The position numbers were made by a program, and so were the translations under genes. Of a stretch of DNA of 6,249 nucleotides, positions 1 through 6,249 are shown one piece after another. How positions within the stretch are numbered: position 1 is the stretch's first letter; every line of letters begins with the position of its first letter. Under the pieces are notes generated by a model. That model was given only the letters and a program-made list of their open reading frames with translations. It was not told the DNA's origin and did not search any database. Origin of the DNA: Thermoguttaceae bacterium (GTDB lineage Bacteria; Planctomycetota; Planctomycetia; Pirellulales; Thermoguttaceae); assembly GCA_028695865.1 (NCBI GenBank), contig JAQVID010000212.1:1-6249 (forward strand), in the 5' to 3' direction.

Positions 1-1130
1 ACAACGTGCTGTGGAGTGATTCCTCAATCTTTGCAATGTATGGCGAACACCAGGGCGACGACCTCATGGCCGCGGTCACAAAGTTTGCGCTTGAAACCAT
101 TGGCAACCACCCCTTTGTGACGCCCATCGATTTGTGGCACGATGTCTTTGACGACATTTACGCCTTTGCTTGCAAACAAACCAAAAAAACGGACCTGCGC
201 AAAACCTTTGCGCTGAACGCCCTCGTCGGTGTTGATAACGCGCTCTGGAATCTCTATTATCATGTGAACGGGTGTAACTCCTTTGATGAGATCATCCCGG
301 AATCGTGCCGCCCTGCTCTGTCGCACCGACAAAAGCAGGTCGCCGCCATTCCACTCATGGCCTATGGTATTCCGGTCGCCGAAATTCTCGACGCGGTGCA
401 CCGTGGATATTTTTTCATGAAGATCAAGATCGGGCAGCCCGGTACCCAGGAAGAAATGCTCGCCAAGGATATGGCCCGCCTTACCGAAATTCACGCGGCT
501 ATTGGGCAGTGCAAAACGTCCTGTACCGCCAATGGTAAATTGCCTTACTACTTTGACGCCAACGGACGATACGAGAAAAAAGAAACCTTGCTCAAGTTAA
601 TTGACCATGCCGAAAAAATCGGTGCCGCCGAACAGATTGCGATTATTGAAGAGCCGTTCGACGAATTCAACGATGTTGAAGTTCACGATATTCCGCTTCG
701 CCTTGCCGTCGATGAAAGCGCGCACACCGTGGAAGATACCGTGGACCGAATCAATCGCGGCTATCGGGCCGTGGCGCTTAAGCCCGCCGCCAAAACGCTC
801 AGTATGTCGATGCTCATTGCCCAGGCTGCTTACGAACGGAATATTCCCTGTTTTTGTGCCGACCTGACCGTCAATCCGATCCTCGTCGACTGGAACAAGA
901 ACGTTGCTGCGCGTCTGGCTCCGTTCCCGGGCATTGACGCCGGACTCCTCGAAAGCAATGGTCATCAGAATTACCGAAACTGGTCCAGTATGGTCGCAAG
1001 ACTGCCGGACCCCAACGCACCCTGGGTCGCTCCGCAAAACGGTGTCTTTCTCACCGGCGATGAGTTCTATGCCAAAAGCGGTAATATTTTCGCGAATCCA
1101 TTCTACGATGAGTTATTTCAGAAAAAATGA
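1..1130 (+). CDS. Enolase-superfamily (mandelate racemase / muconate-lactonizing type) enzyme, 5'-truncated by the window edge
   Basis: The frame is open to the left edge (first full codon at position 3) and stops with TGA at 1128-1130. A GTG at 6 is a possible but unlikely start, because the N-terminal capping domain would be short: the 'DNALWNL' motif sits near residue 77, where family members usually have it near 100, so some 20-50 residues are probably missing. Counting from the GTG, the barrel residues are in the expected order: a KxK pair at K139/K141, metal-ligand candidates D184 (in DANGRY), E215 (in IIEEP) and D236 (in AVDES), and a further lysine at K259 (in ALKP). In the superfamily these residues bind Mg2+ and abstract the proton alpha to a carboxylate. 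The KxK plus opposite lysine pattern suits the MLE-like subgroup (dipeptide epimerases, o-succinylbenzoate synthases, cycloisomerases). Substrate cannot be read from this sequence. It is probably a soluble cytoplasmic enzyme. There is no downstream partner within 750 bases and no clear terminator. Confidence 0.85.
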   Translation, partial: NVLWSDSSIFAMYGEHQGDDLMAAVTKFALETIGNHPFVTPIDLWHDVFDDIYAFACKQTKKTDLRKTFALNALVGVDNALWNLYYHVNGCNSFDEIIPESCRPALSHRQKQVAAIPLMAYGIPVAEILDAVHRGYFFMKIKIGQPGTQEEMLAKDMARLTEIHAAIGQCKTSCTANGKLPYYFDANGRYEKKETLLKLIDHAEKIGAAEQIAIIEEPFDEFNDVEVHDIPLRLAVDESAHTVEDTVDRINRGYRAVALKPAAKTLSMSMLIAQAAYERNIPCFCADLTVNPILVDWNKNVAARLAPFPGIDAGLLESNGHQNYRNWSSMVARLPDPNAPWVAPQNGVFLTGDEFYAKSGNIFANPFYDELFQKK

Positions 1131-1266
1131 GAAAACCATCGACACCCTTTTTTCGTTTCCGATGCCGCAATTCAGATAAAAAAATTGCCGTCCCGTTCAC
1201 AGAGTGGTGTGATTTCCCTGCTCGTTTTGGCAAGATAGTCAAGCCCGTAATGAAGGTCGCACTTGA

Positions 1267-1332
1267 CCGGAATTAGGGTGGGTTGGGACCGGAATTAGGG
1301 TGGGTCAGGTCCGGAATTAGGGTGGGTTGGTA
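1267..1332. repeat. Three tandem 22-bp G-rich repeats
   Basis: The 17-base core CCGGAATTAGGGTGGGT occurs without mismatch at 1267-1283, 1289-1305 and 1311-1327. The copies are exactly 22 bases apart, separated by variable 5-base linkers (TGGGA, CAGGT, and TGGTA after the last copy). A 22-base period is close to two DNA helical turns, so each copy would face the same side of the helix. Runs of G (GGG-T-GGG-TT-GGG, then another GGG at 1298-1300) could permit a G-quadruplex, though the last loop is 10 bases long. Function is unknown. Confidence 0.9.
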
Positions 1333-1335
1333 CTG

Positions 1336-1389
1336 ATTCGAACCGCTTTGGCCCTCATTGCGCTCGTTTCACTCGCTCCATATACGGGC
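1336..1389. repeat. 54-bp dispersed direct repeat, copy A
   Basis: This stretch matches 1553-1606 at 51 of 54 positions with no gaps. The mismatches are at 1348, 1382 and 1383. It begins three bases after the last 22-bp repeat unit. The sequence on either side of the two copies does not match, so this is a dispersed intergenic repeat, not a simple tandem duplication. Confidence 0.85.
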
Positions 1390-1406
1390 TTGATGAATTT
1401 TCCCTT

Positions 1407-1430
1407 CTTGGCGTCTTGGCGTCTTTGCGT
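1407..1430. repeat. Three 8-bp tandem repeats
   Basis: Units CTTGGCGT (1407-1414), CTTGGCGT (1415-1422) and CTTTGCGT (1423-1430) lie head to tail with one mismatch in the third. They sit just right of copy A of the 54-bp repeat and are followed by a run of eight or more A residues after GAC. This may be a slippage-prone tract or part of an intergenic repeat family. No function can be assigned. Confidence 0.75.
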
Positions 1431-1552
1431 GACAAAAAAAATACTAAACGCGATGATAGTTCATTTTGCGTGAAATACAGTCCTAAAGTATATACCAATA
1501 CCAATGGGCGCGTTTGCCCGCGATTCCGTTTTTTTGCCTTGCCGCGGTGGTT

Positions 1553-1606
1553 ATTCGAACCGCTCTGGCCCTCATTGCGCTCGTTTCACTCGCTCCATGC
1601 ACGGGC
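1553..1606. repeat. 54-bp dispersed direct repeat, copy B
   Basis: Second copy of the 1336-1389 repeat, offset by 217 bases, with 3 mismatches in 54. In one frame both copies read as a hydrophobic peptide (IRTALALIALVSLAP), and one of the three differences is silent in that frame. However, copy A has no extended ORF in this frame, so I treat the element as a repeat and not as coding. Confidence 0.85.
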
Positions 1607-1715
1607 CTTGCGGTCAATTCCCGCCTGACGGAAAGTGTTTACCCCGCTTCACCACCAGAGAGCGAACAGGATAAAAAATTTATTCCTCCCTCGGTAAAAA
1701 ATTACAGTCGCCCCC

Positions 1716-1743
1716 TTGTATGAATTTCTCATCGTGTCATAAT
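1716..1743 (+). promoter_or_regulatory. Possible sigma70-type promoter for glutamate dehydrogenase
   Basis: TTGTAT (1716-1721) lies 16 bases before CATAAT (1738-1743), which matches the -10 consensus at 5 of 6 positions; the -35 match is only 3 of 6. It stands at the left edge of the AT-rich leader, which would give a 5' UTR of about 150 bases. Other weak -10-like boxes occur nearer the gene, so the true start site is uncertain. Confidence 0.25.
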
Positions 1744-1772
1744 AACATAACTTAATGATGTTCATGTATTAC

Positions 1773-1799
1773 ATTACTTAAACTTATAGTAATATAAGT
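1773..1799. promoter_or_regulatory. Overlapping inverted repeats in the glutamate dehydrogenase leader, possible operator
   Basis: Two perfect dyads share bases. ATTACT (1773-1778) pairs with AGTAAT (1788-1793), and ACTTATA (1782-1788) pairs with TATAAGT (1793-1799), so the two pairings exclude each other. AAACTTA also recurs at 1780-1786 and 1806-1812. All are AT-rich, which suits a regulator-binding site better than a stable RNA hairpin. They lie about 100-125 bases upstream of the start codon. The regulator, if any, is not identifiable. Confidence 0.35.
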
Positions 1800-1887
1800 G
1801 AATTAAAACTTACTTGAACACAGCATTAGTGATGTTAATACACCAATTAGATAAATTTATATTTACTAACCAAATATTTCTTTTATG

Positions 1888-1893
1888 AAAGGG
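1888..1893 (+). promoter_or_regulatory. Ribosome binding site that decides the glutamate dehydrogenase start
   Basis: AAAGGG ends 6 bases before the ATG at 1900. The alternative in-frame ATG at 1885 has no purine-rich site upstream (it follows a T-rich stretch) and would itself overlap this site, so 1900 is preferred. Confidence 0.7.
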
Positions 1894-1899
1894 TTTATC

Positions 1900-3153
1900 A
1901 TGACACAGAAAGATTACAATCCGTTTGACGTAGCTCGCCAGCATATCGACAAGGCGGCCAAGACGCTCAATTTGGACGACGCGACGCTTGCTCTCTTGCG
2001 ACATCCGCAGCGTGAACTTTGGGTTTCGCTCCCGATTCGTATGGATAATGGCACCGTGAAGGTTTTCCAGGGTTTCCGCGTTCAATATAATACGGCTCGT
2101 GGTCCCGCGAAGGGTGGTATTCGCTGGCATCCGTCCGAAACGATTGATACGGTTCGTGCTCTTGCCTGCTGGATGACATGGAAAACGGCTGTGGTCGATA
2201 TTCCGCTCGGTGGCGGTAAGGGCGGAATCATTTGTGATCCCAAAACACTTTCCGAAGGCGAAAAAGAGCGACTTGCCCGCGCTTATATTCGGGCCATTGC
2301 CCCGGTGATTGGTATTACGAAAGACGTTCCGGCTCCGGACGTCTACACCACCCCGCAGATCATGGCGTGGATGATGGACGAGTTCGAAAAGATCACCATG
2401 GAATGTCATCCGGGCGTAATCACTGGCAAACCGATCGAATTGGGGGGAAGCCAGGGACGCGGCGACGCAACGGCACGCGGGGGTGTTTACATCGTTCGCG
2501 AAGCGGCCAAAACTTATGGAATCGAACTCAAGAACCAGCCGTTCTCCGTTCAGGGGTTTGGCAACGCCGGTCAGTTCGCCGCCATTCTCGCCGAAGAACT
2601 TCTTGGTATGAAGCTTGTCGCCGCAAGCGATTCCAAGGGTGGCGTTTATAATGAAAACGGAATTTCAGCAAAAGAACTCGTTGCATACAAACTCGCGAAT
2701 GGTTCTTTGGCCGGCTTCCCGGGCGCAAAAGAAGTTACCAACGAAGAATTATTGGCTCTGCCGGTAACCGTACTCTTCCCGGCCGCTCTGGAAAATACGA
2801 TCAACTCCAAAACAGCCTCCACGATCAATTGCAAAATTTCGTGCGAATTGGCCAACGGCCCGACCACGCCGGAAGGCGACGCCATTCTCGACGCCAAGGG
2901 AATCATCGTTCTGCCCGACTATTTGGCCAATGCCGGTGGTGTCACGGTTTCCTATTTTGAGCAGTGTCAAAATGCCCAAAATTATTACTGGGACCTGGAA
3001 GAAGTTCATCAGCGACTTGACCGCAAGATGACCGCCGCCTTCAAAGCGGTTTACGAAATGAGCCAAGAAAAACATACCAATCTCCGCGACGCCGCCTATT
3101 TGGTTGCCATTTCACGAGTCGTCAAGGCCGCCAAACTCCGCGGTTGGTGCTAA
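1900..3153 (+). CDS. gdhA: Glutamate dehydrogenase (Glu/Leu/Phe/Val dehydrogenase family)
   Basis: Complete 417-residue protein starting MTQKDYNPFD and stopping with TAA at 3151-3153. It interconverts glutamate and 2-oxoglutarate plus ammonium with NAD(P)+ in the cytoplasm, linking nitrogen assimilation or catabolism to the TCA cycle. The length fits the roughly 410-430 residue hexameric bacterial/archaeal type. In the N-terminal substrate domain, K71 (in AKGGIRWHP), K95 (in MTWKTA), K107 (in GGGKGGI) and D147 (in PAPD) keep exactly the spacing of K89/K113/K125/D165 in the well-studied Clostridium symbiosum enzyme. The Rossmann domain begins with VQGFGNAG at 217-224, and an acidic D244 follows in ASDSKGG at the end of a likely second strand, which leans towards NAD use but does not settle it. 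The ANAGGVTVSYFE segment near the C-terminus is typical of the family. The gene stands alone, with its own AT-rich leader and a terminator. The direction of the reaction in vivo and the coenzyme are not certain. The symbol follows general usage. Confidence 0.96.
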   Translation: MTQKDYNPFDVARQHIDKAAKTLNLDDATLALLRHPQRELWVSLPIRMDNGTVKVFQGFRVQYNTARGPAKGGIRWHPSETIDTVRALACWMTWKTAVVDIPLGGGKGGIICDPKTLSEGEKERLARAYIRAIAPVIGITKDVPAPDVYTTPQIMAWMMDEFEKITMECHPGVITGKPIELGGSQGRGDATARGGVYIVREAAKTYGIELKNQPFSVQGFGNAGQFAAILAEELLGMKLVAASDSKGGVYNENGISAKELVAYKLANGSLAGFPGAKEVTNEELLALPVTVLFPAALENTINSKTASTINCKISCELANGPTTPEGDAILDAKGIIVLPDYLANAGGVTVSYFEQCQNAQNYYWDLEEVHQRLDRKMTAAFKAVYEMSQEKHTNLRDAAYLVAISRVVKAAKLRGWC

Positions 3154-3210
3154 CCCCCGTGGGACAATTGTAAAAGCTAAAGTCAGGTTTTCGATTGCAA
3201 GTAAGTTTTC

Positions 3211-3252
3211 ATGCGGTGAAGAACGCGAAGTGCTCTTCACCGCATTTCTTTT
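3211..3252 (+). terminator. Intrinsic terminator of glutamate dehydrogenase
   Basis: A perfect 12-bp stem, ATGCGGTGAAGA (3211-3222) with TCTTCACCGCAT (3234-3245), encloses an 11-base loop and runs into a T-rich tract (TTTCTTTT, 3245-3252). It starts 57 bases after the stop codon. The reverse strand has no comparable T run after the stem, so it acts mainly on the forward transcript. Confidence 0.85.
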
Positions 3253-3379
3253 GCGCACAGGCGATGAAAGCAACTCTACGCGTAAAAATGGTCCATCACA
3301 CCCAGTACCATTCCATATCAAACCACAGGTTTTCTGCCGCTTGCTTGTCCGTAGTGATACGAGCAGGCTTCCATTCCAT

Positions 3380-3417
3380 AAAAAAAAGGCAATCTCAAAC
3401 ATTTTGAAATTGCCTTT
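3380..3417 (-). terminator. Intrinsic terminator of the autotransporter gene
   Basis: The arms AAAGGCAAT (3385-3393) and ATTGCCTTT (3409-3417) pair perfectly. After a single C/A mismatch the stem continues with TCAAA (3395-3399) and TTTGA (3403-3407) around a 3-base loop. Read on the reverse strand, the stem is followed by eight T (complement of A 3380-3387), a classic terminator 24 bases past the stop codon of the gene at 3442. Confidence 0.88.
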
Positions 3418-3441
3418 CTTAGGAAATGATCACAGGAGGTA

Positions 3442-6249
3442 TCAGAATTGATACGCCAGACCAACGTTGCCTGTGTGCAAATTTTGTCTTCCACTGATCA
3501 TAAAGTCGTAACCGCCGAATACCGTCATGTTGCCTTGAGTCAAATCGCCTCCGACACCGAGATTACACCAGTCGCGTCCAAGATCAACGCCATTGACCGT
3601 ATACTTGTAATCGCCGGTATAATTGATGTTCCCGGGATTGTTGAAACTGCTTGTAACGGTTCCGTGAGTATCGCCATATTCGTGCAGCCAGGAGGTTTGA
3701 AAGAACAGATTCCCTGTCCGGCGTTGCCCTTCAATCGACCAAAGGAGACGTCCACCGAATTCCGTTCGCCAGGAATCATAATCGGATTCCGCAACGTTAA
3801 GAGCCGTGGCTCCTTCGCCCGTCTCGTTAAAAGCGTCCGTGTTGAGCGAAAGATACTGGAGTGCTCCGAAGGGCTGGAACACAGAATTTCCCAACGGGCA
3901 ATTAAAGCCTTTTTCAATACGAAACGCCCATTCATTTCCCGACGTTTTGGCGGTATTCTCCCGATCCAGGAAAGTGATTCTTCGGGTCGTACTGAAGTTG
4001 TCCCAACCGTAATTGAAGTTGCCAAGCAGATATCCGTTATTCGTACTGTGAACGAAGTAGAGACCTGCTTTGTAGCTGTCAGCATTGGCCTGTTCGTTGA
4101 GCCCGTTCACCTGATATTCCGTGTCGCCAAAGGCAAAGAACCCCCCGAGCCGCAGGTTCGGAGTCACGCAGCGATCACCGCCAACGAGAATGCCGTTAAC
4201 TGAATAATCACCACCAAACGCGTTTTGATCGCCCTTGGCATATCCATCGACGTTATAGTAGTTTCCCCACATGTTCAAATGGGAATCCGGATCACACAAC
4301 GATTCATGGCCAAAGACATTTTTCGGACGCAGGTAACTCGCCAGCGTATTATTAACGATGGTCGTGTTTTGAACTTCCATGGTTGCCATCGATCCGTAAA
4401 CGGCCCCGTCCATTTGAGAAAGTGCGTAACGGGCGGCGGGAGAAATACCTGTGGCCGGACTTAAGAGATCAAGTTTCGTTAAGACTTTATCAAGGTCGCT
4501 ACGGGGAACAACATGATCGGAAACATTATCAATATAGGTGCCAAACTGCTGCTGATTGTAGGATGGGGCGTCTTCACCGTAACGGAAAATTTTGGCAACC
4601 TCGACTCGATAATCGTATTCGTTATAAAGCATGCGGTATCGCAGCCCCTCTTCAAGCTCATGAGCACTGCCGATTGCAAATACATTATTGACATTGAGAC
4701 CACCCGACTCGGATACCAGGAAGGTATGAGAATCGCCAAGTTGGGTCAGGCCGGGATTATCCAGATTGATCGTTCCACCGTCAATCGTCGCATGTACGAC
4801 CGTATAGACATCCGCTTCCGTACCATCAGGAATACGAACATTTATTTCGCTTCCCTGAGTTGTTACCAGATTGGTTATGCTCATTTGTGTATTATTGGCA
4901 AGTGACAGGATACCATTATTGGTAAGCGTACCGGCCACACTGGCGACATCGGTCATCGTTCCGGCGTTTTGAACGTTATCACTCGTAATCAGAGATAAAC
5001 CGTTGATAAACCCCGTAACGCTGTTGGTCACTGTATCGGCGGTAATATTACCTGAACCGGTAATCGTTCCGTCGTTGGTCAGCGTCTGGCCAGTTGCACT
5101 TGCGTTGTTGGTCCAAGTGGCGTTCGCGTTATTCGTAATCGCGCTTACAATATTGACGGTTCCGTTATTGGTCAGTGTTCCGCTGTTAGTCAGAGATTGA
5201 CCGGTAATGCCGTTGACCGTCATGATTCCTTCAGTATCGTTTGTCACGCCGCCCAAACCCGAATGATCGGCGTCCGCGACGATATTGGCGGCGATCATGG
5301 TTCCTTTGTTTTCAACGTTATTATTAGCCTGAATATCGGTGAGAGCCTGCATGGTTCCCGCGTTGTTCGTGACATTATCCCCGGCGGTAATGCTTTTGGC
5401 GGACATGGTCGTACCGGCGTTCGTGACGTCGGAATCGGCGGTGATGGCACCAGTAACGGTCATCGTACCGGCGTTGTTCGTGACGTTACCGGTCGTGTCC
5501 GTGCCCGTGGCGGCAACACTTCCCGCGGTGAATGTTCCATCGTTTTCAACATTGCCGTTATTGGCGGTCACGGCCCCTCGGGCGTCCATCGTGGCGCCCG
5601 TGTTGTTGACAACGTTACCGTTCGTGGCGGAGATCGCCCCGGCGGAAGTCATTGTGGCATTGTTCGTGACACTACCGTTATTGGCGGTGATACCGTCGGT
5701 TGCTTCCGTTCCGGTAGCCCGCATGGTTCCCGCGTTGTTCGTGACGTCGGCCCCGGCGGTCATGTTTTTGGCGGACAGGGTCGTGCCGTCGTTCGTAACA
5801 TCAGATCCGGCGGTAAGGGCACCGGTAACGGTCATCGTACCGGCGTTATTCGTAACGTTACCGGTCGTATCCGTGCCCGTGGCGGCAACACTGTTGGCGG
5901 TGAATGTTCCGGAGTTTTCGACGTTACCGTCTGTGGCGGTTACGGCCCCTTCGGCGTCCATCGTGGCGCCCGTGTTGTTGACAACATTGCCGTTCGTGGC
6001 GGAAATCGCCCCGGCGGAAGTCATTGTGGCATTGTTCGTGACACTACCGTTATTGGCGGTGATACCGTCGGTTGTTTCCGTTCCGGTAGCCCGCATGGTT
6101 CCCGCGTTGTTCGTGACATTATCCCCGGCGGTAATGCTCGTGGCGGACACGGTATTGCCATCCGCGTTCGTCGCGGTACTGTTGTTCGTAATATCGGAAT
6201 CGGCAGTAATGGCGCCGGTAACGGTCATTGTACCACCTACATAGTTCGT
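3442..6249 (-). CDS. Autotransporter (type Va-like) with repetitive passenger and C-terminal beta-barrel, 5'-truncated by the window edge
   Basis: The reverse frame is open to the right edge, so the ATG at 6228-6226 is internal: the preceding codons read TNYVGGT and continue the repeat. No signal peptide is visible because the true start lies outside. Counting from that ATG, residues 1-335 are Thr/Asn/Gly/Ala-rich higher-order repeats built from roughly 20-residue rungs of the type 'ITAxxxVTNNAGTM', as expected for a beta-helix. Residues 336-450 carry less regular LTNNGT-type rungs. Residues about 455-570 resemble the end of autotransporter passengers (VYTVVHA, TFLVSESGGL, then NQQQFGTYIDNV). 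Residues about 602-621 (ALSQMDGAVYGSMATMEVQN) match the helical linker just before the barrel. About 650-928 form a barrel of roughly 280 residues, starting near LNMWGNYY and ending GLAYQF with the terminal Phe of outer-membrane proteins. The passenger has no Cys; the linker/barrel has four (C645, C687, C777, C888). The likely role is a surface-displayed or released adhesin or structural protein. The passenger function is not known. Confidence 0.9.
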   Translation of the reverse strand, partial: TNYVGGTMTVTGAITADSDITNNSTATNADGNTVSATSITAGDNVTNNAGTMRATGTETTDGITANNGSVTNNATMTSAGAISATNGNVVNNTGATMDAEGAVTATDGNVENSGTFTANSVAATGTDTTGNVTNNAGTMTVTGALTAGSDVTNDGTTLSAKNMTAGADVTNNAGTMRATGTEATDGITANNGSVTNNATMTSAGAISATNGNVVNNTGATMDARGAVTANNGNVENDGTFTAGSVAATGTDTTGNVTNNAGTMTVTGAITADSDVTNAGTTMSAKSITAGDNVTNNAGTMQALTDIQANNNVENKGTMIAANIVADADHSGLGGVTNDTEGIMTVNGITGQSLTNSGTLTNNGTVNIVSAITNNANATWTNNASATGQTLTNDGTITGSGNITADTVTNSVTGFINGLSLITSDNVQNAGTMTDVASVAGTLTNNGILSLANNTQMSITNLVTTQGSEINVRIPDGTEADVYTVVHATIDGGTINLDNPGLTQLGDSHTFLVSESGGLNVNNVFAIGSAHELEEGLRYRMLYNEYDYRVEVAKIFRYGEDAPSYNQQQFGTYIDNVSDHVVPRSDLDKVLTKLDLLSPATGISPAARYALSQMDGAVYGSMATMEVQNTTIVNNTLASYLRPKNVFGHESLCDPDSHLNMWGNYYNVDGYAKGDQNAFGGDYSVNGILVGGDRCVTPNLRLGGFFAFGDTEYQVNGLNEQANADSYKAGLYFVHSTNNGYLLGNFNYGWDNFSTTRRITFLDRENTAKTSGNEWAFRIEKGFNCPLGNSVFQPFGALQYLSLNTDAFNETGEGATALNVAESDYDSWRTEFGGRLLWSIEGQRRTGNLFFQTSWLHEYGDTHGTVTSSFNNPGNINYTGDYKYTVNGVDLGRDWCNLGVGGDLTQGNMTVFGGYDFMISGRQNLHTGNVGLAYQF
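5464..6228 (-). repeat. Higher-order tandem repeats in the autotransporter passenger
   Basis: Two successive units begin with MTVTGA: 6228-5836 (393 bases, 131 codons) and 5835-5464 (372 bases, 124 codons). The first is longer by exactly 7 codons, within a segment reading NSTATNADGNTV. The stretch 5581-5745 matches 5953-6117 at 161 of 165 bases (differences at 5614, 5617, 5632 and 5703). A third, degenerate 80-codon unit follows at 5463-5224. Inside each unit are shorter rungs of roughly 20 residues. The indel is a whole number of codons and the frame stays open. Confidence 0.9.

Larger units (their letters stand above)
1131..1884. other. Gene-free, repeat-rich intergenic region
   Basis: The 754 bases between the enolase-like gene and glutamate dehydrogenase hold no ORF I can support. 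The left part (about 1131-1260) shows only a weak stem. From 1267 to 1606 it contains several kinds of repeat, listed separately. The last part (about 1720-1884) is strongly AT-rich and is the likely promoter/leader of glutamate dehydrogenase. Short ORFs here lack plausible ribosome binding sites and overlap repeats. Confidence 0.6.

Noticed and set aside
24..1037. Reverse-strand open frames across the enolase-like gene
   Set aside because: They lie opposite a gene with intact catalytic motifs and show no recognisable features of their own.
1167..1188. GCAATT / AATTGC stem downstream of the enolase-like gene as a terminator
   Set aside because: Only 6 AT-rich base pairs around a 10-base loop, with no T run after it on the forward strand.
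1336..1350. GATTCGAAC and TATTCGAAC in the 54-bp repeats as the T-loop of a tRNA or an attachment site
   Set aside because: The flanking bases do not form a T-stem, and no other tRNA arms are present.
1514..1723. Small 69-residue ORF with a hydrophobic segment resembling a signal peptide or lipoprotein leader (SLAPC)
   Set aside because: It needs a TTG start without a good ribosome binding site, the hydrophobic part is the dispersed 54-bp repeat, and Pro before the Cys does not fit a lipobox.
1885..1899. Upstream ATG at 1885 as the start of glutamate dehydrogenase
   Set aside because: It has no ribosome binding site, and the site for the 1900 start lies inside the extra five codons.
3434..4203. 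AGGAGG at 3434-3439, 8 bases before a TTG at 3448 that opens a 251-codon forward frame
   Set aside because: The spacing looks good, but the frame is wholly antisense to the barrel domain, uses TTG, shows no family features and lies right behind the other gene's terminator. Probably chance.
5339..6244. A 301-codon open frame on the forward strand, opposite the autotransporter repeats, reading as a hydrophobic V/A/P-rich repeat
   Set aside because: It is the antisense image of the repeated Thr/Asn/Gly codons. The repeats keep the frame open by copying, and the reverse-strand product has clear family features right through to its barrel.

Overview
The window holds two forward-strand metabolic genes and, converging on them from the right, the 3' part of a large repetitive autotransporter gene. 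No transposase, CRISPR array, tRNA or rRNA was found. The autotransporter C-terminus ends in Phe, as outer-membrane barrels do, so the host is a diderm (Gram-negative type) bacterium. The mix of an enolase-superfamily enzyme, a bacterial-type hexameric glutamate dehydrogenase and a Thr/Asn-rich autotransporter would fit a Planctomycetes/Verrucomicrobia/Lentisphaerae-type genome. That placement is a weak inference; nothing in the sequence proves it.

Layout. Positions 1-1130 (+) carry most of an enolase-superfamily (mandelate racemase / muconate-lactonizing type) protein whose N-terminus lies outside the window. Positions 1131-1884 form a 754-base gap with no convincing gene. It contains three exact-period 22-bp G-rich tandem repeats, three 8-bp repeats, two copies of a 54-bp dispersed repeat, and an AT-rich leader with overlapping inverted repeats. 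Positions 1900-3153 (+) encode a complete 417-residue glutamate dehydrogenase with all four expected catalytic and substrate lysine/aspartate positions, followed by a strong intrinsic terminator at about 3211-3252. A second terminator (3380-3417) faces the other way and ends the autotransporter gene. Positions 3442-6249 (-) encode the autotransporter: near-identical higher-order passenger repeats of 124-131 residues, a less regular beta-helix region, a helical linker and a C-terminal barrel of about 280 residues. Its 5' end is outside the window.

How they relate. The three genes look like separate transcription units. Glutamate dehydrogenase has its own leader and terminator and is 769 bases from the upstream gene. 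The autotransporter is convergent with it. I see no evidence that they form a functional system. The parts most worth a second look are the recently duplicated passenger repeats, the four cysteines confined to the barrel region, and the repeat-rich intergenic gap.
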